Source of the DNA: Myxococcales bacterium
GTDB lineage: Bacteria; Myxococcota_A; Polyangia; Nannocystales; Nannocystaceae
DNA length: 42,325 bases
Assembly (NCBI GenBank): GCA_014240065.1
Contig: JAAZXR010000035.1
Coordinates: 1 to 42,325 of the forward strand
Direction of reading: 5' to 3'
Below the pieces are notes generated by a model. That model was not told the origin of the DNA. It saw only the letters and a program-made list of their open reading frames with translations, and ran no database searches. Position 1 is the first letter of the stretch. Every line of letters begins with the position of its first letter. This document shows positions 19,687 to 29,245 of this stretch, one piece after another. The position numbers and the translations under genes were made by a program.

Positions 19687-20268
19687 ATGGGTTGCTCTCT
19701 TCATCCATTTCTTCGCTGTCAGACCGTCGCAGCTCTCGCCCTCGCGAGCATCTCCGGATGTGTTGAGCGACCAGTGACCGCGGTCGCGTCCGAGTCTCCT
19801 GCGGCCGCTGTCGCCAAGCATCAGAGCGCCTCGCGATCCCGCCGTGCGACCGGCCCGCTGCGATGGGGTCCCTACGAGAACGCCGATGGTTGCATGCTCA
19901 ACCTCTTCGACGCCCCCGCCATCATCTCTGACGCCCAGACCCTCGAGGCCGTGATCGTCCGCTACTACGAGACCTGCGATCCACGGGTGGCCGCGGGACG
20001 CGTGGACTTCCACCGACAGCGGTTGTTTGTAGGCCGTGTGGAGGGCGCGGGCTTCAACCCCAACACGCAGGACACTATTCGACCAACGGCGGTCGTGCGC
20101 CGAGGTGAACGGGTGGAGGTGCACGTCGACGTCGCCCCCAACTGCGGGGGCGCCGAGGCAGGACCAGGTTTCGTCGCCATCGTGCTGAACGCGGGCGATC
20201 AACCGGTCGACATGCGGAACCTTAACACAGAGACCTGCAGCTTCGGCGGCCAGGCGCCCCCTCCGTGA
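19687..20268 (+). CDS. Lipoprotein of unknown function
   Basis: This is a 193-residue exported protein. The ATG at 19687 (GAG six bases upstream) gives a signal peptide ending ASISGC, lipid Cys25; a GTG 27 bp upstream is less likely. After a ~40-residue low-complexity Ala/Ser stretch comes a compact domain with mostly beta character: FHRQRLFVGRVEGAG, then TAVVRRGERVEVHVDVAPNCGG, then GFVAIVLNAGDQPVDM. Four Cys in the domain could form disulfides. The strand pattern vaguely recalls PrcB-like domains, but I cannot support a family. It is divergently transcribed from the sulfatase-like gene across 180 bp. Confidence 0.65.
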   Translation: MGCSLHPFLRCQTVAALALASISGCVERPVTAVASESPAAAVAKHQSASRSRRATGPLRWGPYENADGCMLNLFDAPAIISDAQTLEAVIVRYYETCDPRVAAGRVDFHRQRLFVGRVEGAGFNPNTQDTIRPTAVVRRGERVEVHVDVAPNCGGAEAGPGFVAIVLNAGDQPVDMRNLNTETCSFGGQAPPP

Positions 20269-20602
20269 CCGCAGGCTCGTATCTCGGCCCCGGTGAGATT
20301 CCCATCACGGGATCGCCACCACGCCACCTCCAAAGCCGCCTCACCGCGGGCGCCGCTCCTCCTCGACCAGGCGTGGGCTGAGCGCGACGGCCGAGGCCTC
20401 GAACCGAACGTGACCGGGTCTGGAGCTTCGACTTTGGGAGTACTCTTGCGTGCGAAGAACGCGACGAGTAAAATCAGCCCAAGTCGGTGGGGTCGGGTCG
20501 AACCCGTCACGACATCCAACCACCGCACGCACAAACGCTCGGGTCACAACCCCGCGCTCGCCGCCCCGAGGAGTCAGGGCACCAAGGAGAATGGGGACAA
20601 CG
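20269..20602. other. Intergenic region upstream of the SDR gene
   Basis: This 334-bp stretch contains no recognisable gene. The SDR frame is open through part of it (to 20450), but the translation before the GTGGAxx-type ribosome site looks non-coding. No hairpin, repeat or known operator was seen. It should contain the promoter for the SDR gene. Confidence 0.55.
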
Positions 20603-21589
20603 ATGACACAGCAGATTCAAAGAGTGTTGGTGACCGGGGGCGCGGGCTATATCGGTTCGGTGCTCGTACGACTGCTCCTCGACAAGGGGTACGGCGTCGA
20701 GGTGCTCGACTGCTTGCGCTCCGGGGGCGAATCACTGCTCGAGGTCCGTGAGCACCCCAAGTTTGGCTTCACCAAGGGCGACATCCGCGTGGAGGCCGAC
20801 GTCCGCGCGGCCATGGCGGGCTGTGATGCGGTCGTGCACTTGGCCGCCATCGTCGGGGACCCCGCCTGCAAGCTCGAGCCCGAGGTCGCGCGCTCTACCA
20901 ACCTCGAAGGCAGCCAGACCCTCATTCGCGTGGCCCAGGAGCTCGGCGTGCAGCGCTTCGTGTTCGCCTCCACCTGCTCGAACTACGGCCGAATGGATGA
21001 CGCGGAGGCCTACGTCGTCGAGACCTCCGCCCTCAACCCGCTGTCCATCTACGCCGAGACGAAGGTGGAATTTGAGCGCTCGCTCCTGGGGATGCCGCGC
21101 ACGAGCGTCACCAAGCCGACCTGCCTGCGGTTCTCCACGGTGTACGGCATGTCGCCCCGGATCCGTTTTGATCTCACGGTCAACGAGTTCACCCGGGAGC
21201 TGGTCCTCGGCAAAGAGCTGCTGATCTTCGGCGAGCAATTTTGGCGCCCCTACTGCCATGTCACCGACCTCGCTCGCTCGGCCGTCGCCGTGATCGAGGC
21301 GGAGGAGGCCGCGGTGGCCTATGAGGTGTTCAACGTCGGGGCGACCGAGGAGAACTACCAAAAGAAAATGATCGTGGACGCGATCGTGGCGCAGGTCCCC
21401 GCCGCTCAGGTGAAGTACGTCCCCAAAGACGACGACCCGCGCGACTACCGGGTGAACTTCGACAAGATCACCGAGCAGCTCGGATTTGAGATTACGAAGC
21501 GCGTGCCCGACGGGATCCGAGAAATCCGCGCCATCCTCGAGGCCGGCTACCTCAAGGACCCCTACGACGCGCGATTCTCGAATATCTGA
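20603..21589 (+). CDS. NAD-dependent epimerase/dehydratase (extended SDR)
   Basis: This is a 328-residue cytosolic sugar-nucleotide-modifying enzyme. The ATG at 20603 is preceded by GGGGA with a 5-nt gap (and AAGGAG further up); an in-frame ATG at 20591 is possible. The Rossmann motif VTGGAGYIGS is at residues 10-19, D60 of GDIR contacts adenine, and the catalytic set is S123/T124 with Y150-x3-K154. These match extended SDRs such as UDP-glucose 4-epimerase, NDP-sugar 4,6-dehydratase or reductase relatives. The C-terminal substrate region is standard (RPYCHVTDLARS, YEVFNVG). The substrate cannot be told from sequence. It may supply a precursor for the glycan operon upstream, but this is inference from proximity only. 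Confidence 0.9.
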   Translation: MTQQIQRVLVTGGAGYIGSVLVRLLLDKGYGVEVLDCLRSGGESLLEVREHPKFGFTKGDIRVEADVRAAMAGCDAVVHLAAIVGDPACKLEPEVARSTNLEGSQTLIRVAQELGVQRFVFASTCSNYGRMDDAEAYVVETSALNPLSIYAETKVEFERSLLGMPRTSVTKPTCLRFSTVYGMSPRIRFDLTVNEFTRELVLGKELLIFGEQFWRPYCHVTDLARSAVAVIEAEEAAVAYEVFNVGATEENYQKKMIVDAIVAQVPAAQVKYVPKDDDPRDYRVNFDKITEQLGFEITKRVPDGIREIRAILEAGYLKDPYDARFSNI

Positions 21590-21606
21590 CGACCACCGCT
21601 GCCCCA

Positions 21607-24534
21607 TCACCCCGAAGGCGTTGGGGGCAGCGCGGCGAGCCACTCCCTCACCTCGTCCAGCTCCCGTCGGTCCACCGCGCGCTGACTGAACGCCGCTTCT
21701 GCGCGGACCGCCAGGCCTCGACCCTCGGCGGTCTCCCCGGTTGTCGCGGTGACCGCCCTCGCCAAGGCGAACCATAAGAACCCCTGATTCGTCGTGGTCT
21801 CGCGCTTCATGACGGGCGAGGCGCGGAGCCTGCTCAACAGCGAGCGCGCCTGCTCATCCTGGCCGAGCGACAGCATGGTTTCAGCGAGTTCGAGATCTAC
21901 GACCCACGGCAACCGATGCTCCGACCCGAGATGCCTCACGCGTTCACGGGCGCCGCGCAGCACGCCCAGGGATCGCTCGGGCCGCCCTAGCAATCGCAGC
22001 GCGTTACCGTAGTTGATCTCGTCGATGGCCATGGCGGAGGCGTGGGGCGTGGGCTTCGCCCCCCGAATCGCCAACGAGCGCTCCAGCAGCTCGACCGCCG
22101 CGCCGTAGTTCCTCTGTTCGGACTCAAGGGTGGCGAGGTTCCCCAGGATCGATGCGACGCGCTCGTCATCGGGACCGTACATCTCGCGCCGCCGCGTGAG
22201 CACCGCCTCGTATTGCTCGCGCGCGCCGTCGTAGTCACCGCTCGCCATCGCCGCAGAAGCCAGCGCTTCTTGAGCCGCCAAGGTACGGCTGTGTCGGTCC
22301 CCATGCGCCGCCCGGTAGATCGAGACGGCCTCTCGGGCGGCCTCCGTGGCGACCTCCAAATCTCCGAGGTGACGAGAGACGAGCGCGAGATTCGTCAACA
22401 TCGCGCCGACGTCCGGATGCTCGGGTCCCTGCACGCGCTTGTCGATGCGGAGGGCGTGTTCGAAGTGGTCGCGCGCGGTGGCAAAGTCACCGATCCGACC
22501 GGCGATGACCCCCAACATCCCGTGGATCGCCGTCAGTTTGTGATGGTCTGCGCCGAACCGCCCCTCAACCACCGCCCGCGCACGATTCGCCAGAGCGCGC
22601 GCCTCCTCGAGCGCGCCCTCTCCCATCGCGACGACAGCGAGACGATGCAATCGCGGCGCCTCGTAGCGATCAGCGTCTACAGCCCGCTGGATCAACATCT
22701 CCGCGTGGCGCCCCCACTCGCGCACTTTGGCGTAGTCCTTCTTGTGCTCTACATACAGCCACATCAAGTCAGTCGCCGCTCGCGTGGCGCCGTGGACGTA
22801 GTCCATCGCCCCCGCCTCAAAGTACGCGTCGAGGAGACTCGCCTCGGCCTCGTCCACCTGCTCTTGTTGTTCTTGGAGCGCGGCGAGCTCGATTTTCGCG
22901 TCGACGTGAAGCCGTCCGGCTCCAAGTTCCACACTCTGCGCGACCACCCGCTCCGCGCGCGGGATCATCCCCGCGTACATCGCCGCTTTCCGTCGGGCCT
23001 TGATCGTCTCAAGCTCTCGACGCAGCTTGGTCGCCGACGACCGCGCGCCGCCCTCCTCGAGGACCGTCGCATCCGACAGGAGCAGCTCCGCGGCGTCGCA
23101 GTCCAGCGGCGACGAGAGCAACACCAGCACGTTCGAGGCGCGCGACACATGGCTCGCGTCGAGCCCTCCGAGGGTCTCGACCACCGCCCGCAGGGTCGCG
23201 CGATGGTCCTCGATGCACGTGGCGCGATGGGCCAACAACTCCGGGGTCTGCTCGCGTCGCTTCTCGGCGATGCAGCGGTGGGTCTCCGCCTCCACCCATT
23301 CATCCATGAAGCTGTCGATCCGCGCGATCGCGATGCGGCCTGCGTCTCCGGCGAACGAGACGCCCGTCGCGTCGAAGGCCTCCTCGATGCCCGCGCGCTG
23401 CACGTCACCCCAATATGGTGACATCTTCGCGCTCGCAGCGTCACTGGTGCACTCTCTCGCCGGATCTGCTCCAAAAAAGTAGCCTGCGCACGCCACCACG
23501 GCCACCAGCCCGGCCCACCCCAGCGCCCGCCGGGTTCGCCGGTGGGGATCTCGGCGAAGCACTCTCAGCAAGACCTCCATCGCGGGCCAACGCCGCTCTC
23601 GGTCGGGAGACAGCCCGCGCTCGAGCGCCCGGCGAAACCACTGTGGCACCCGGCGCGAACCGGGGTCTACGGTCGTCTTCCCTTCGAGCGCGGCTGCGAC
23701 GTAGGCGTGCTTTGTCTGCCCTCGGAACGGTCGCTCGCCGAACAGCGCCTCCCACATCACCACGCAAAACGCGTACTGATCGCTCAGCTTATCCGCCGGC
23801 ATGCCCGTATAGCACTCGGGTGCCAGATACGCGGGCGTCCCCACAACCGCCCCCGGCTGCGTCAACGTCTGGGACGCAAACGAGTCGTCGAAGGAACCTG
23901 GTTCATCTCCGTCCACATCGACGGCGTGGGTCTCACGGGCGAGCCCGAAATCCACGACCCGAACCTCGCCCGACGATCCGACCAGCACGTTGTCTGGCTT
24001 GAAGTCGCGGTGGACCAACTGGGCGCGATGGGCCGCCGCGAGTCCGTCGCCGGCCTCCATGACGACAGATGCGATCGCGCGCCAACCGAGGCGCTCGCTC
24101 GACGTAGACCACTCGCCCAGGGTCTTCCCCTCCACGAACTCCATGCAGATGAACAGCTGGTCTTCATGGAGTCCCACCTCGTATACGCGGATGACATTCG
24201 CGTGGGAGATTCGCGCGAGCGCCTTGGCCTCTCGCTGCAACCGCTGCTGATGCACGGAGTTCCTGCCCCTCCCGAATCTCTCCACCTTAAGCAGCTTGAT
24301 CGCCACGTCGCGATCCAGCGTTGGATCGTAGCCCAAATAAATGCGTCCCGTCGCCCCGGCGCCCACCAACCTCTTGATCCGATAGGCGCCGATCTGGAGG
24401 GGGATGTGCTCCAGCGGTGGGTCGTCGTGCAGCCTCCCACCACCTCGCTCCGTGATCGCCTCGCTGTCCGACGCATCGATCCCCGCCGCGTCGTCGGCGC
24501 TCCAATGCGAGTCCGTCAGCGTCTCCAACGGCAC
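21607..24534 (-). CDS. Serine/threonine protein kinase with transmembrane segment and TPR domain
   Basis: This is a 975-residue Hanks-type kinase. The kinase domain (about 45-330) is complete: Gly loop VGAGATGRIYLG (57-68), Lys80 in VAIK, HRDFKPDN with catalytic Asp177, DFG at 195-197 and APE-like LAPE in the activation segment. A single membrane helix lies at about 338-355. The outer part (about 400-975) contains many 34-42-residue helical repeats, for example HPDVGAMLTNLALVSRHLGD and DDERVASILGNLATLESEQRN, typical of TPR_12 tails in myxobacterial kinases. The GTG at 24534 is preferred because GGAGAGGAG lies nine bases upstream; a GTG at 24555 adds seven residues. It converges with the SDR gene with a 17-bp gap. 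The stimulus and targets are unknown. Confidence 0.92.
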   Translation of the reverse strand: MPLETLTDSHWSADDAAGIDASDSEAITERGGGRLHDDPPLEHIPLQIGAYRIKRLVGAGATGRIYLGYDPTLDRDVAIKLLKVERFGRGRNSVHQQRLQREAKALARISHANVIRVYEVGLHEDQLFICMEFVEGKTLGEWSTSSERLGWRAIASVVMEAGDGLAAAHRAQLVHRDFKPDNVLVGSSGEVRVVDFGLARETHAVDVDGDEPGSFDDSFASQTLTQPGAVVGTPAYLAPECYTGMPADKLSDQYAFCVVMWEALFGERPFRGQTKHAYVAAALEGKTTVDPGSRRVPQWFRRALERGLSPDRERRWPAMEVLLRVLRRDPHRRTRRALGWAGLVAVVACAGYFFGADPARECTSDAASAKMSPYWGDVQRAGIEEAFDATGVSFAGDAGRIAIARIDSFMDEWVEAETHRCIAEKRREQTPELLAHRATCIEDHRATLRAVVETLGGLDASHVSRASNVLVLLSSPLDCDAAELLLSDATVLEEGGARSSATKLRRELETIKARRKAAMYAGMIPRAERVVAQSVELGAGRLHVDAKIELAALQEQQEQVDEAEASLLDAYFEAGAMDYVHGATRAATDLMWLYVEHKKDYAKVREWGRHAEMLIQRAVDADRYEAPRLHRLAVVAMGEGALEEARALANRARAVVEGRFGADHHKLTAIHGMLGVIAGRIGDFATARDHFEHALRIDKRVQGPEHPDVGAMLTNLALVSRHLGDLEVATEAAREAVSIYRAAHGDRHSRTLAAQEALASAAMASGDYDGAREQYEAVLTRRREMYGPDDERVASILGNLATLESEQRNYGAAVELLERSLAIRGAKPTPHASAMAIDEINYGNALRLLGRPERSLGVLRGARERVRHLGSEHRLPWVVDLELAETMLSLGQDEQARSLLSRLRASPVMKRETTTNQGFLWFALARAVTATTGETAEGRGLAVRAEAAFSQRAVDRRELDEVREWLAALPPTPSG

Positions 24535-24620
24535 CTTTGACAGCTCCTCTCCCACGGCTCAATGGTAGCATCCTCTGCGACGCTATCGACGCTCAAGTCA
24601 GCCGCGGCCCGCTCGCCAGG

Positions 24621-26498
24621 CTACGGCGCCACAGCGCACGGATAGGGCTGCACGCCGGGAATCGCGGTCACAAAGTCCGCCTCCTCCACCCGCGTTTGGA
24701 GCGTGTCTGGCTCGGTCACGGCGCGCCAAAACCAGTCTCTCATGACCTCTCCATCCACGCTTCCGGCCCAAAGGTCGGGGCGAATGGACACGACGTGGAT
24801 GCTCTGATCGGAGACGCTGGTCAGGTAGTAGTTGATCCCAGGGAGGTCCCGGGTGTCGCACACCGACTGGCGCATGGTGTTGATCCACGTGGCCTCGTCG
24901 CTGAAGTAGGCGTCCCCTTGTTGGGTGTCATCTTTAGGGTTGCTCACGATGAGGAACTGCTGCTCAGGCGACTGCTTAAGCCGCGGTGAGATCGCCTCGT
25001 AGAGCACTGGGCCCACAGCGCACCCGCCGTCGAAACAGTAGGGTGGCAGCAGGGGCTGGGTGCCCCACGCGGGGATTTTTACCTGACCGAGCCCCGCGAC
25101 CCCGAGCAGCTCTCCGTTGTCGAGGGCCATGCCCGCGTCGGGGAAGGCCGCCGTGCGCGGCCACTGCAGGTCGTCAAGCAGCCAGTGATAGTTGTAGAGC
25201 GTCCCGTAGCCGCCCGCCGACCATCCTCCGAACAACGCGAGGACCTGGTCCGGTCGAAACCCTGCCCCGCCCTCCGCGTCCATCTCTTTCCACAGGACGT
25301 CGCGCACCATGCGAAGCGCCGCGCGCAGATTGACCGCGCCGTAGCGCGGCAACTCGAGGTTACCAAGCACCTCCACCACCCCGCCGCCCGCGAACACATC
25401 CTGGTTGCAGTAGGGCAGATACACCTTCGTCCAGTCGGCGAAGGGGCTCTCCGCCGGATCATTCGAGGCGATTCCGAACCCGTAGGGCTCGTCGTCGAGG
25501 GCGTTGAACAATCCAGGGGCCGACGCCAACTTGGCGCTGCAGTCGTCCTCGAAGATGCACACGCCCCCACCTTGCAGCCCGATCACCATGCGATCGAGGG
25601 GCGCCCCCTCCGGCGCGAGGCGAATTTGAAAGGCGTAGTCCGTGCCGTCGCCACATAAGGTCCCCCATTTTTCTCCGTCCACCACCACCTGCGTCCACTC
25701 CCCACGCGGCGCCGTGAAGTCCGCGTTGGAGGGGCCGCAGTTGAGCGTGAGGCCGTCGAGATCTGGGATCGCCACCGCCGCGAGACACTCCATCTGATCC
25801 GCCGCCCGCGTCTTGTAGGTGTCGAGGTCGATGGCGATGGTCGCGGGGAGGTTGACCCCTGCGCACGAATCTGAGCAACGCTCCAGTCCCTCCTGGATGG
25901 CCCCGCCGACGTCGTCTCGGGCTGCGTTCAATGCCACCGCGCCGCAGTTGCCTGCCGCCGCGCAATCGTCGAGCCGCGAGAGCCCCCAGTCCATGCCCAT
26001 CGAGCCCCCCAAGGACAAGCACGCGAGACAATCCTGCGTATCCCCCGAGAGCGTGTCGTAGGGGTCGCCCTGCGGTCCCCCATACGAGCGCCAGGCGAGC
26101 GAAGACATCTCCGAGGCGCACGCGTTGCGAAGCCGACCGGCGAGGGCGCTCGCGTCGAGTCCGAAGGCGCCGTCGTCGGCGCACGCATCCAGGACGCTCG
26201 CCTCAAGCTCGTCGAGGACCTCATCTCCCGAGTCGACGCCGCACGTCCCCGTGCCCGCCTCATAGCATTCCCACAAGGCGACCCTGAACTCAAACAAGCA
26301 AGTACCAAGTGCGGCCGGCATGGCACGCGCGCAGGCCTCTGGACTCGCGCCATCATCTACCCCGGTGTCCCCAGACGGGTCATCGTCCGCGGTCGCTCCG
26401 TCGCTCGCCCCGGAGCTCGAAGTGGTCGTACATCCCGCGAGACCCACCACACACGCCGTGAACACCGCTACCTGTCGCCAATCCGCTCGATCCAACAT
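24621..26498 (-). CDS. Pectinacetylesterase-family (PAE/Notum-like) lipoprotein
   Basis: This is a 625-residue exported protein. The ATG at 26498 gives a signal with lipobox LAGC (Cys23), then a Ser/Asp linker. Residues ~55-220 form a Cys-rich region (many paired Cys, probably disulfides) of unknown fold. The alpha/beta-hydrolase part follows: LDRMVIGLQGGGVCIFEDDC (oxyanion segment), VYLPYCNQDVFAGG, and the nucleophile elbow FGGWSAGGYGT with Ser at about 428. These match the pectinacetylesterase/Notum family, which removes acetyl or acyl groups from glycans or proteins. A late Asp (NPKDDTQQGD) and His (SIHVVS) could complete the triad. The Cys-rich N-terminal domain is extra compared with plant PAEs. 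The natural substrate is unknown; deacetylation of an envelope or prey glycan is possible. Confidence 0.83.
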   Translation of the reverse strand: MLDRADWRQVAVFTACVVGLAGCTTTSSSGASDGATADDDPSGDTGVDDGASPEACARAMPAALGTCLFEFRVALWECYEAGTGTCGVDSGDEVLDELEASVLDACADDGAFGLDASALAGRLRNACASEMSSLAWRSYGGPQGDPYDTLSGDTQDCLACLSLGGSMGMDWGLSRLDDCAAAGNCGAVALNAARDDVGGAIQEGLERCSDSCAGVNLPATIAIDLDTYKTRAADQMECLAAVAIPDLDGLTLNCGPSNADFTAPRGEWTQVVVDGEKWGTLCGDGTDYAFQIRLAPEGAPLDRMVIGLQGGGVCIFEDDCSAKLASAPGLFNALDDEPYGFGIASNDPAESPFADWTKVYLPYCNQDVFAGGGVVEVLGNLELPRYGAVNLRAALRMVRDVLWKEMDAEGGAGFRPDQVLALFGGWSAGGYGTLYNYHWLLDDLQWPRTAAFPDAGMALDNGELLGVAGLGQVKIPAWGTQPLLPPYCFDGGCAVGPVLYEAISPRLKQSPEQQFLIVSNPKDDTQQGDAYFSDEATWINTMRQSVCDTRDLPGINYYLTSVSDQSIHVVSIRPDLWAGSVDGEVMRDWFWRAVTEPDTLQTRVEEADFVTAIPGVQPYPCAVAP

Positions 26499-26645
26499 GC
26501 GCAGAGGCTAGCACGAATCCATGACACCCGACGTGCTGACGCGACTTCCCGAACCACGACCCGAGTTCGCGACGACCAACAACGGACGGCTCCTGGCCAC
26601 GCGTCGACCCATTTGTGTATGCTGCGAGCGACATGGTCACAACTC

Positions 26646-28036
26646 ATGCTCATCGATTTCCTTGAGTCGCCATCCTCCCCCTCGCCTTCGGCGCGCTCTT
26701 CGCCGCGACTCCGGCGACCGCGAAGCCGAAGGCCGCGCCGATCACCCTCGACCTTCCCGTGCAGTCATTCACCCTCGAGAACGGGCTGCGGGTGTTTGTG
26801 GTCGAGGACCATTCAACCCCCGCCCTCGCCCTCACCCTCTTCTACGACGTCGGCGCCGCGGACGAGGTCCCCGGCAAGACCGGGCTCGCGCATTTCTTTG
26901 AGCACATGATGTTCATGGGGTCTGAGAAACTTCCGCGCTTCGCCGTCATGGAGAACACCAAGAACGCGGGAGGAGACGCGAACGCGTTCACCACAGCGGA
27001 CATCACGGTCTATCTCCACACGATCCCGTCGAACTATCTCGACATGGTGTTGTGGGGCGAGGCAGACCGACTCGGCGCCCTCACCATGACCGAAGATCTG
27101 TTTGAAGTACAGCGGGCCGCGGTGATCTCCGAGAAGGACAGACAGGGCAACCAGGCGTTCGCATAAATCATCCAGACGCAGTACGTCCCCGACCTCATGC
27201 CCGGCTCGCCGTACACCCACGAAGTCATCGGTACCGATGAGGACCTGGCCGCCATGACCCTCGGTGACGCGCAGCGCTTCTTCGATCAGTACTACACGCC
27301 CCAGAACGCGATCATGGTCCTCGTGGGCGACCTCGACTTTGAGAACGCGCGCGCGCGCGTGACCCACTACTTCAAAGACATCCCACGAGGTTCGCAACGA
27401 CCCTCCAGTCCCACGCTGGCACCCACGACCGATCGCGTTCGTGCCCATGTAGAGCGTCGCGTAGAGGACCCCCTCGCCCAACAACGGCTGATAAGAATCG
27501 GGTGGCGCACCGTGTCATTCGACGAAAAAGACCGCGCGGCCCTCGATGTGCTGGGCGCGATCCTTGGTGGCGGAAAAACATCGAGGCTGTACCGTCGATT
27601 GATCGATGACGACCCCGTCGCCACCGTCGCGTTTGCGGGCCATGAGGCGCAACGATACGACGGCGGCCTGTCGGTCATGCTGCTCCCACTGCCAGGGGTC
27701 AGCGCCGAAGTTATTCGCGATCAAGTGCTCGCGGAGATCGAGACGTTAAAGAAGCGCGGCCCCACAACGAAGGAGCTCGACCGCGTGCGCCGCCAACGCC
27801 TCACAGGTACGTTATTCGGCCTGTCCACGAATCTTGGACGAGCCATGGGGATCGGCCAAAGCGTGATCATGGGTGACGACCCGAAGTTGTTCATTCGGAT
27901 GCTCGAACAGCTCGACACGATCACCCCGAGAGACGTGCAACGGGTCGCCAAGAAGTACCTCGATGAGAATTTCGTCATGTACGAGATCGTCCCGGAGGAG
28001 AACAAGAGCCCGGCGCTCCCTGGCGTCATCCGATGA
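26646..28036 (+). pseudogene. M16 family zinc peptidase (insulinase-like), interrupted
   Basis: One reading frame encodes an M16 peptidase but is broken. The zinc motif HFFEH is intact in TGLAHFFEHMMFMG (about 26883-26924), and the second half shows the usual YYTPQNAIMVLVGD and the inactive C-terminal domain ending at 28036. A TAA at 27164-27166 stops translation after NQAFA, and the same frame resumes immediately with IIQTQYVPDLM, so a single substitution explains it. At the 5' end the signal peptide-like LPLAFGALFAATPATA is in frame with the body but has no start codon, because a TGA lies at 26663-26665. An ATG at 26646 (MLIDFL) would join it after a one-base deletion. Two lesions suggest decay, unless there is sequencing error. 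An internal restart at 27197 would lack the zinc site. Confidence 0.8.
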
Positions 28037-28059
28037 GGAGATTGCTGCTCTCTCCTCAT
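28033..28059 (+). terminator. Hairpin overlapping the stop of the M16 pseudogene
   Basis: ATGAGGAGA (28033-28041) and TCTCCTCAT (28051-28059) form a perfect 9-bp stem with a 9-nt loop, and the stem includes the TGA stop. There is no following T-run, so it would be an atypical or bidirectional terminator between convergent genes. Confidence 0.4.
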
Positions 28060-28201
28060 GGAGAGGCGGGCTGGGTCCGTGGTTCACCTCACCCTCGCTC
28101 CCGCGATGGACAACGAGGCCCTCGGAGCCGGCGTCTGTTTTTACAAACGAATGGTTGGGCAGCCACGCCGTCGCCATCGGCCACGTTCAACCGTGGTTCC
28201 T

Positions 28202-29239
28202 TCACTCGCCCTGGTTCGTGGGGTAGCCCTGCGACTCCCACACGTAGTAGCCCTCGTCGAGCACCGCGATATTGGTGAATCCAGCCGTCGCCAAGGCGTC
28301 GAAGCTGAGCCCGCTCACCGTGTGGGGACACCCGCAGTAGTTGATGATCCATACGTCCTTTGGCAAGGCATCGATCACGAGGTCGAGGTCGTAGAACGGG
28401 ATGGAGACCGAGCCCGTCACGTGCCCATCGACGTAGTCGCTGTGGGCCCGCGCGTCCAACATGATCATCTCGCGTCCTTCGTCGAGGGCGGCCTTCACCG
28501 CATCGACCCCGATAAAGCGATCGTCCTTGAGACTCCATGAGGGCGGACCTCCGCCGAGGTTTTGGATGTCTCGGTTAGGATCGAAGGTGGGCGTGAACGG
28601 CGGCAGCGGTGTGTCATCGACGGGCACCTGCCAGCTGCGGATCAACGCGACCAGGTCGCCGATCTCGATCTCGCCGAGCACCCCCTCAAATCCCTGCATC
28701 GACGTGCCGGGCCGCCCCTCGCGGATGCTCTGCCGCACATAACCGTCGCTCGCGGTGGCCAGGAACCACGGGTTGTTCACGCTGAGCGCGATGGCCCCAC
28801 CCTGGCCAAAGTCCCCGTGACACTCGTCGCACTTCGCCGCGCTCCACACCGCCTGCCCCTTGGTCGCGATGCCCTCCACAGTGTCGCCGTGGACCTCTTG
28901 GCTCGGGGTCGCCTGGTAGCTGCGCACGAAGGCCACGACATCGTCCACGTCCGCGTCGCTGAGCGGGCCCGCCCGCGCCTCTCCCCACCCGGACATGGGC
29001 GTGCCGGGCCGGCCGTAGACGATGGCGTCCCGCAAAAAAGCGTCGGTCGCGAGTGACAGAAAATTCGAATTGGACAGGGCGTTGGCGTTGTCGGCGGCGT
29101 AGCCCTCAAGCTCCTGCCCGTGACACGGCGCGCAATACTCGGCGTAGGTCACGGCTCCCCGCTCCTTAGCCGTGGGGCCCTCGCCCCCACACGCCGACAA
29201 GGAGAGACTCGCTGCGACGAACACCCCGGCGAAACGCAT
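28202..29239 (-). CDS. Dihaem cytochrome c-rhodanese fusion lipoprotein
   Basis: This is a 345-residue exported protein with lipobox LSAC (Cys17). Two class I cytochrome c domains follow: haem site C36-A-P-C-H40 with axial Met82 in GTPMSGW, and C137-D-E-C-H141 with Met181 in GTSMQGF. A short Pro-rich hinge (about 205-220) leads to a rhodanese domain (about 240-345) with Asp-Ala-Arg (DARAHSDYVDGHV) and active loop YCGCPHTVSG, where Cys302 is the likely sulfur acceptor. Family knowledge: rhodaneses move sulfane sulfur and cytochromes c carry single electrons. Fusion in one lipoprotein suggests redox-linked sulfur handling at the membrane surface (inference). It starts 6 bp after the redoxin-like gene and must be co-transcribed with it. 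Confidence 0.9.
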   Translation of the reverse strand: MRFAGVFVAASLSLSACGGEGPTAKERGAVTYAEYCAPCHGQELEGYAADNANALSNSNFLSLATDAFLRDAIVYGRPGTPMSGWGEARAGPLSDADVDDVVAFVRSYQATPSQEVHGDTVEGIATKGQAVWSAAKCDECHGDFGQGGAIALSVNNPWFLATASDGYVRQSIREGRPGTSMQGFEGVLGEIEIGDLVALIRSWQVPVDDTPLPPFTPTFDPNRDIQNLGGGPPSWSLKDDRFIGVDAVKAALDEGREMIMLDARAHSDYVDGHVTGSVSIPFYDLDLVIDALPKDVWIINYCGCPHTVSGLSFDALATAGFTNIAVLDEGYYVWESQGYPTNQGE

Positions 29240-29245
29240 CGGACC

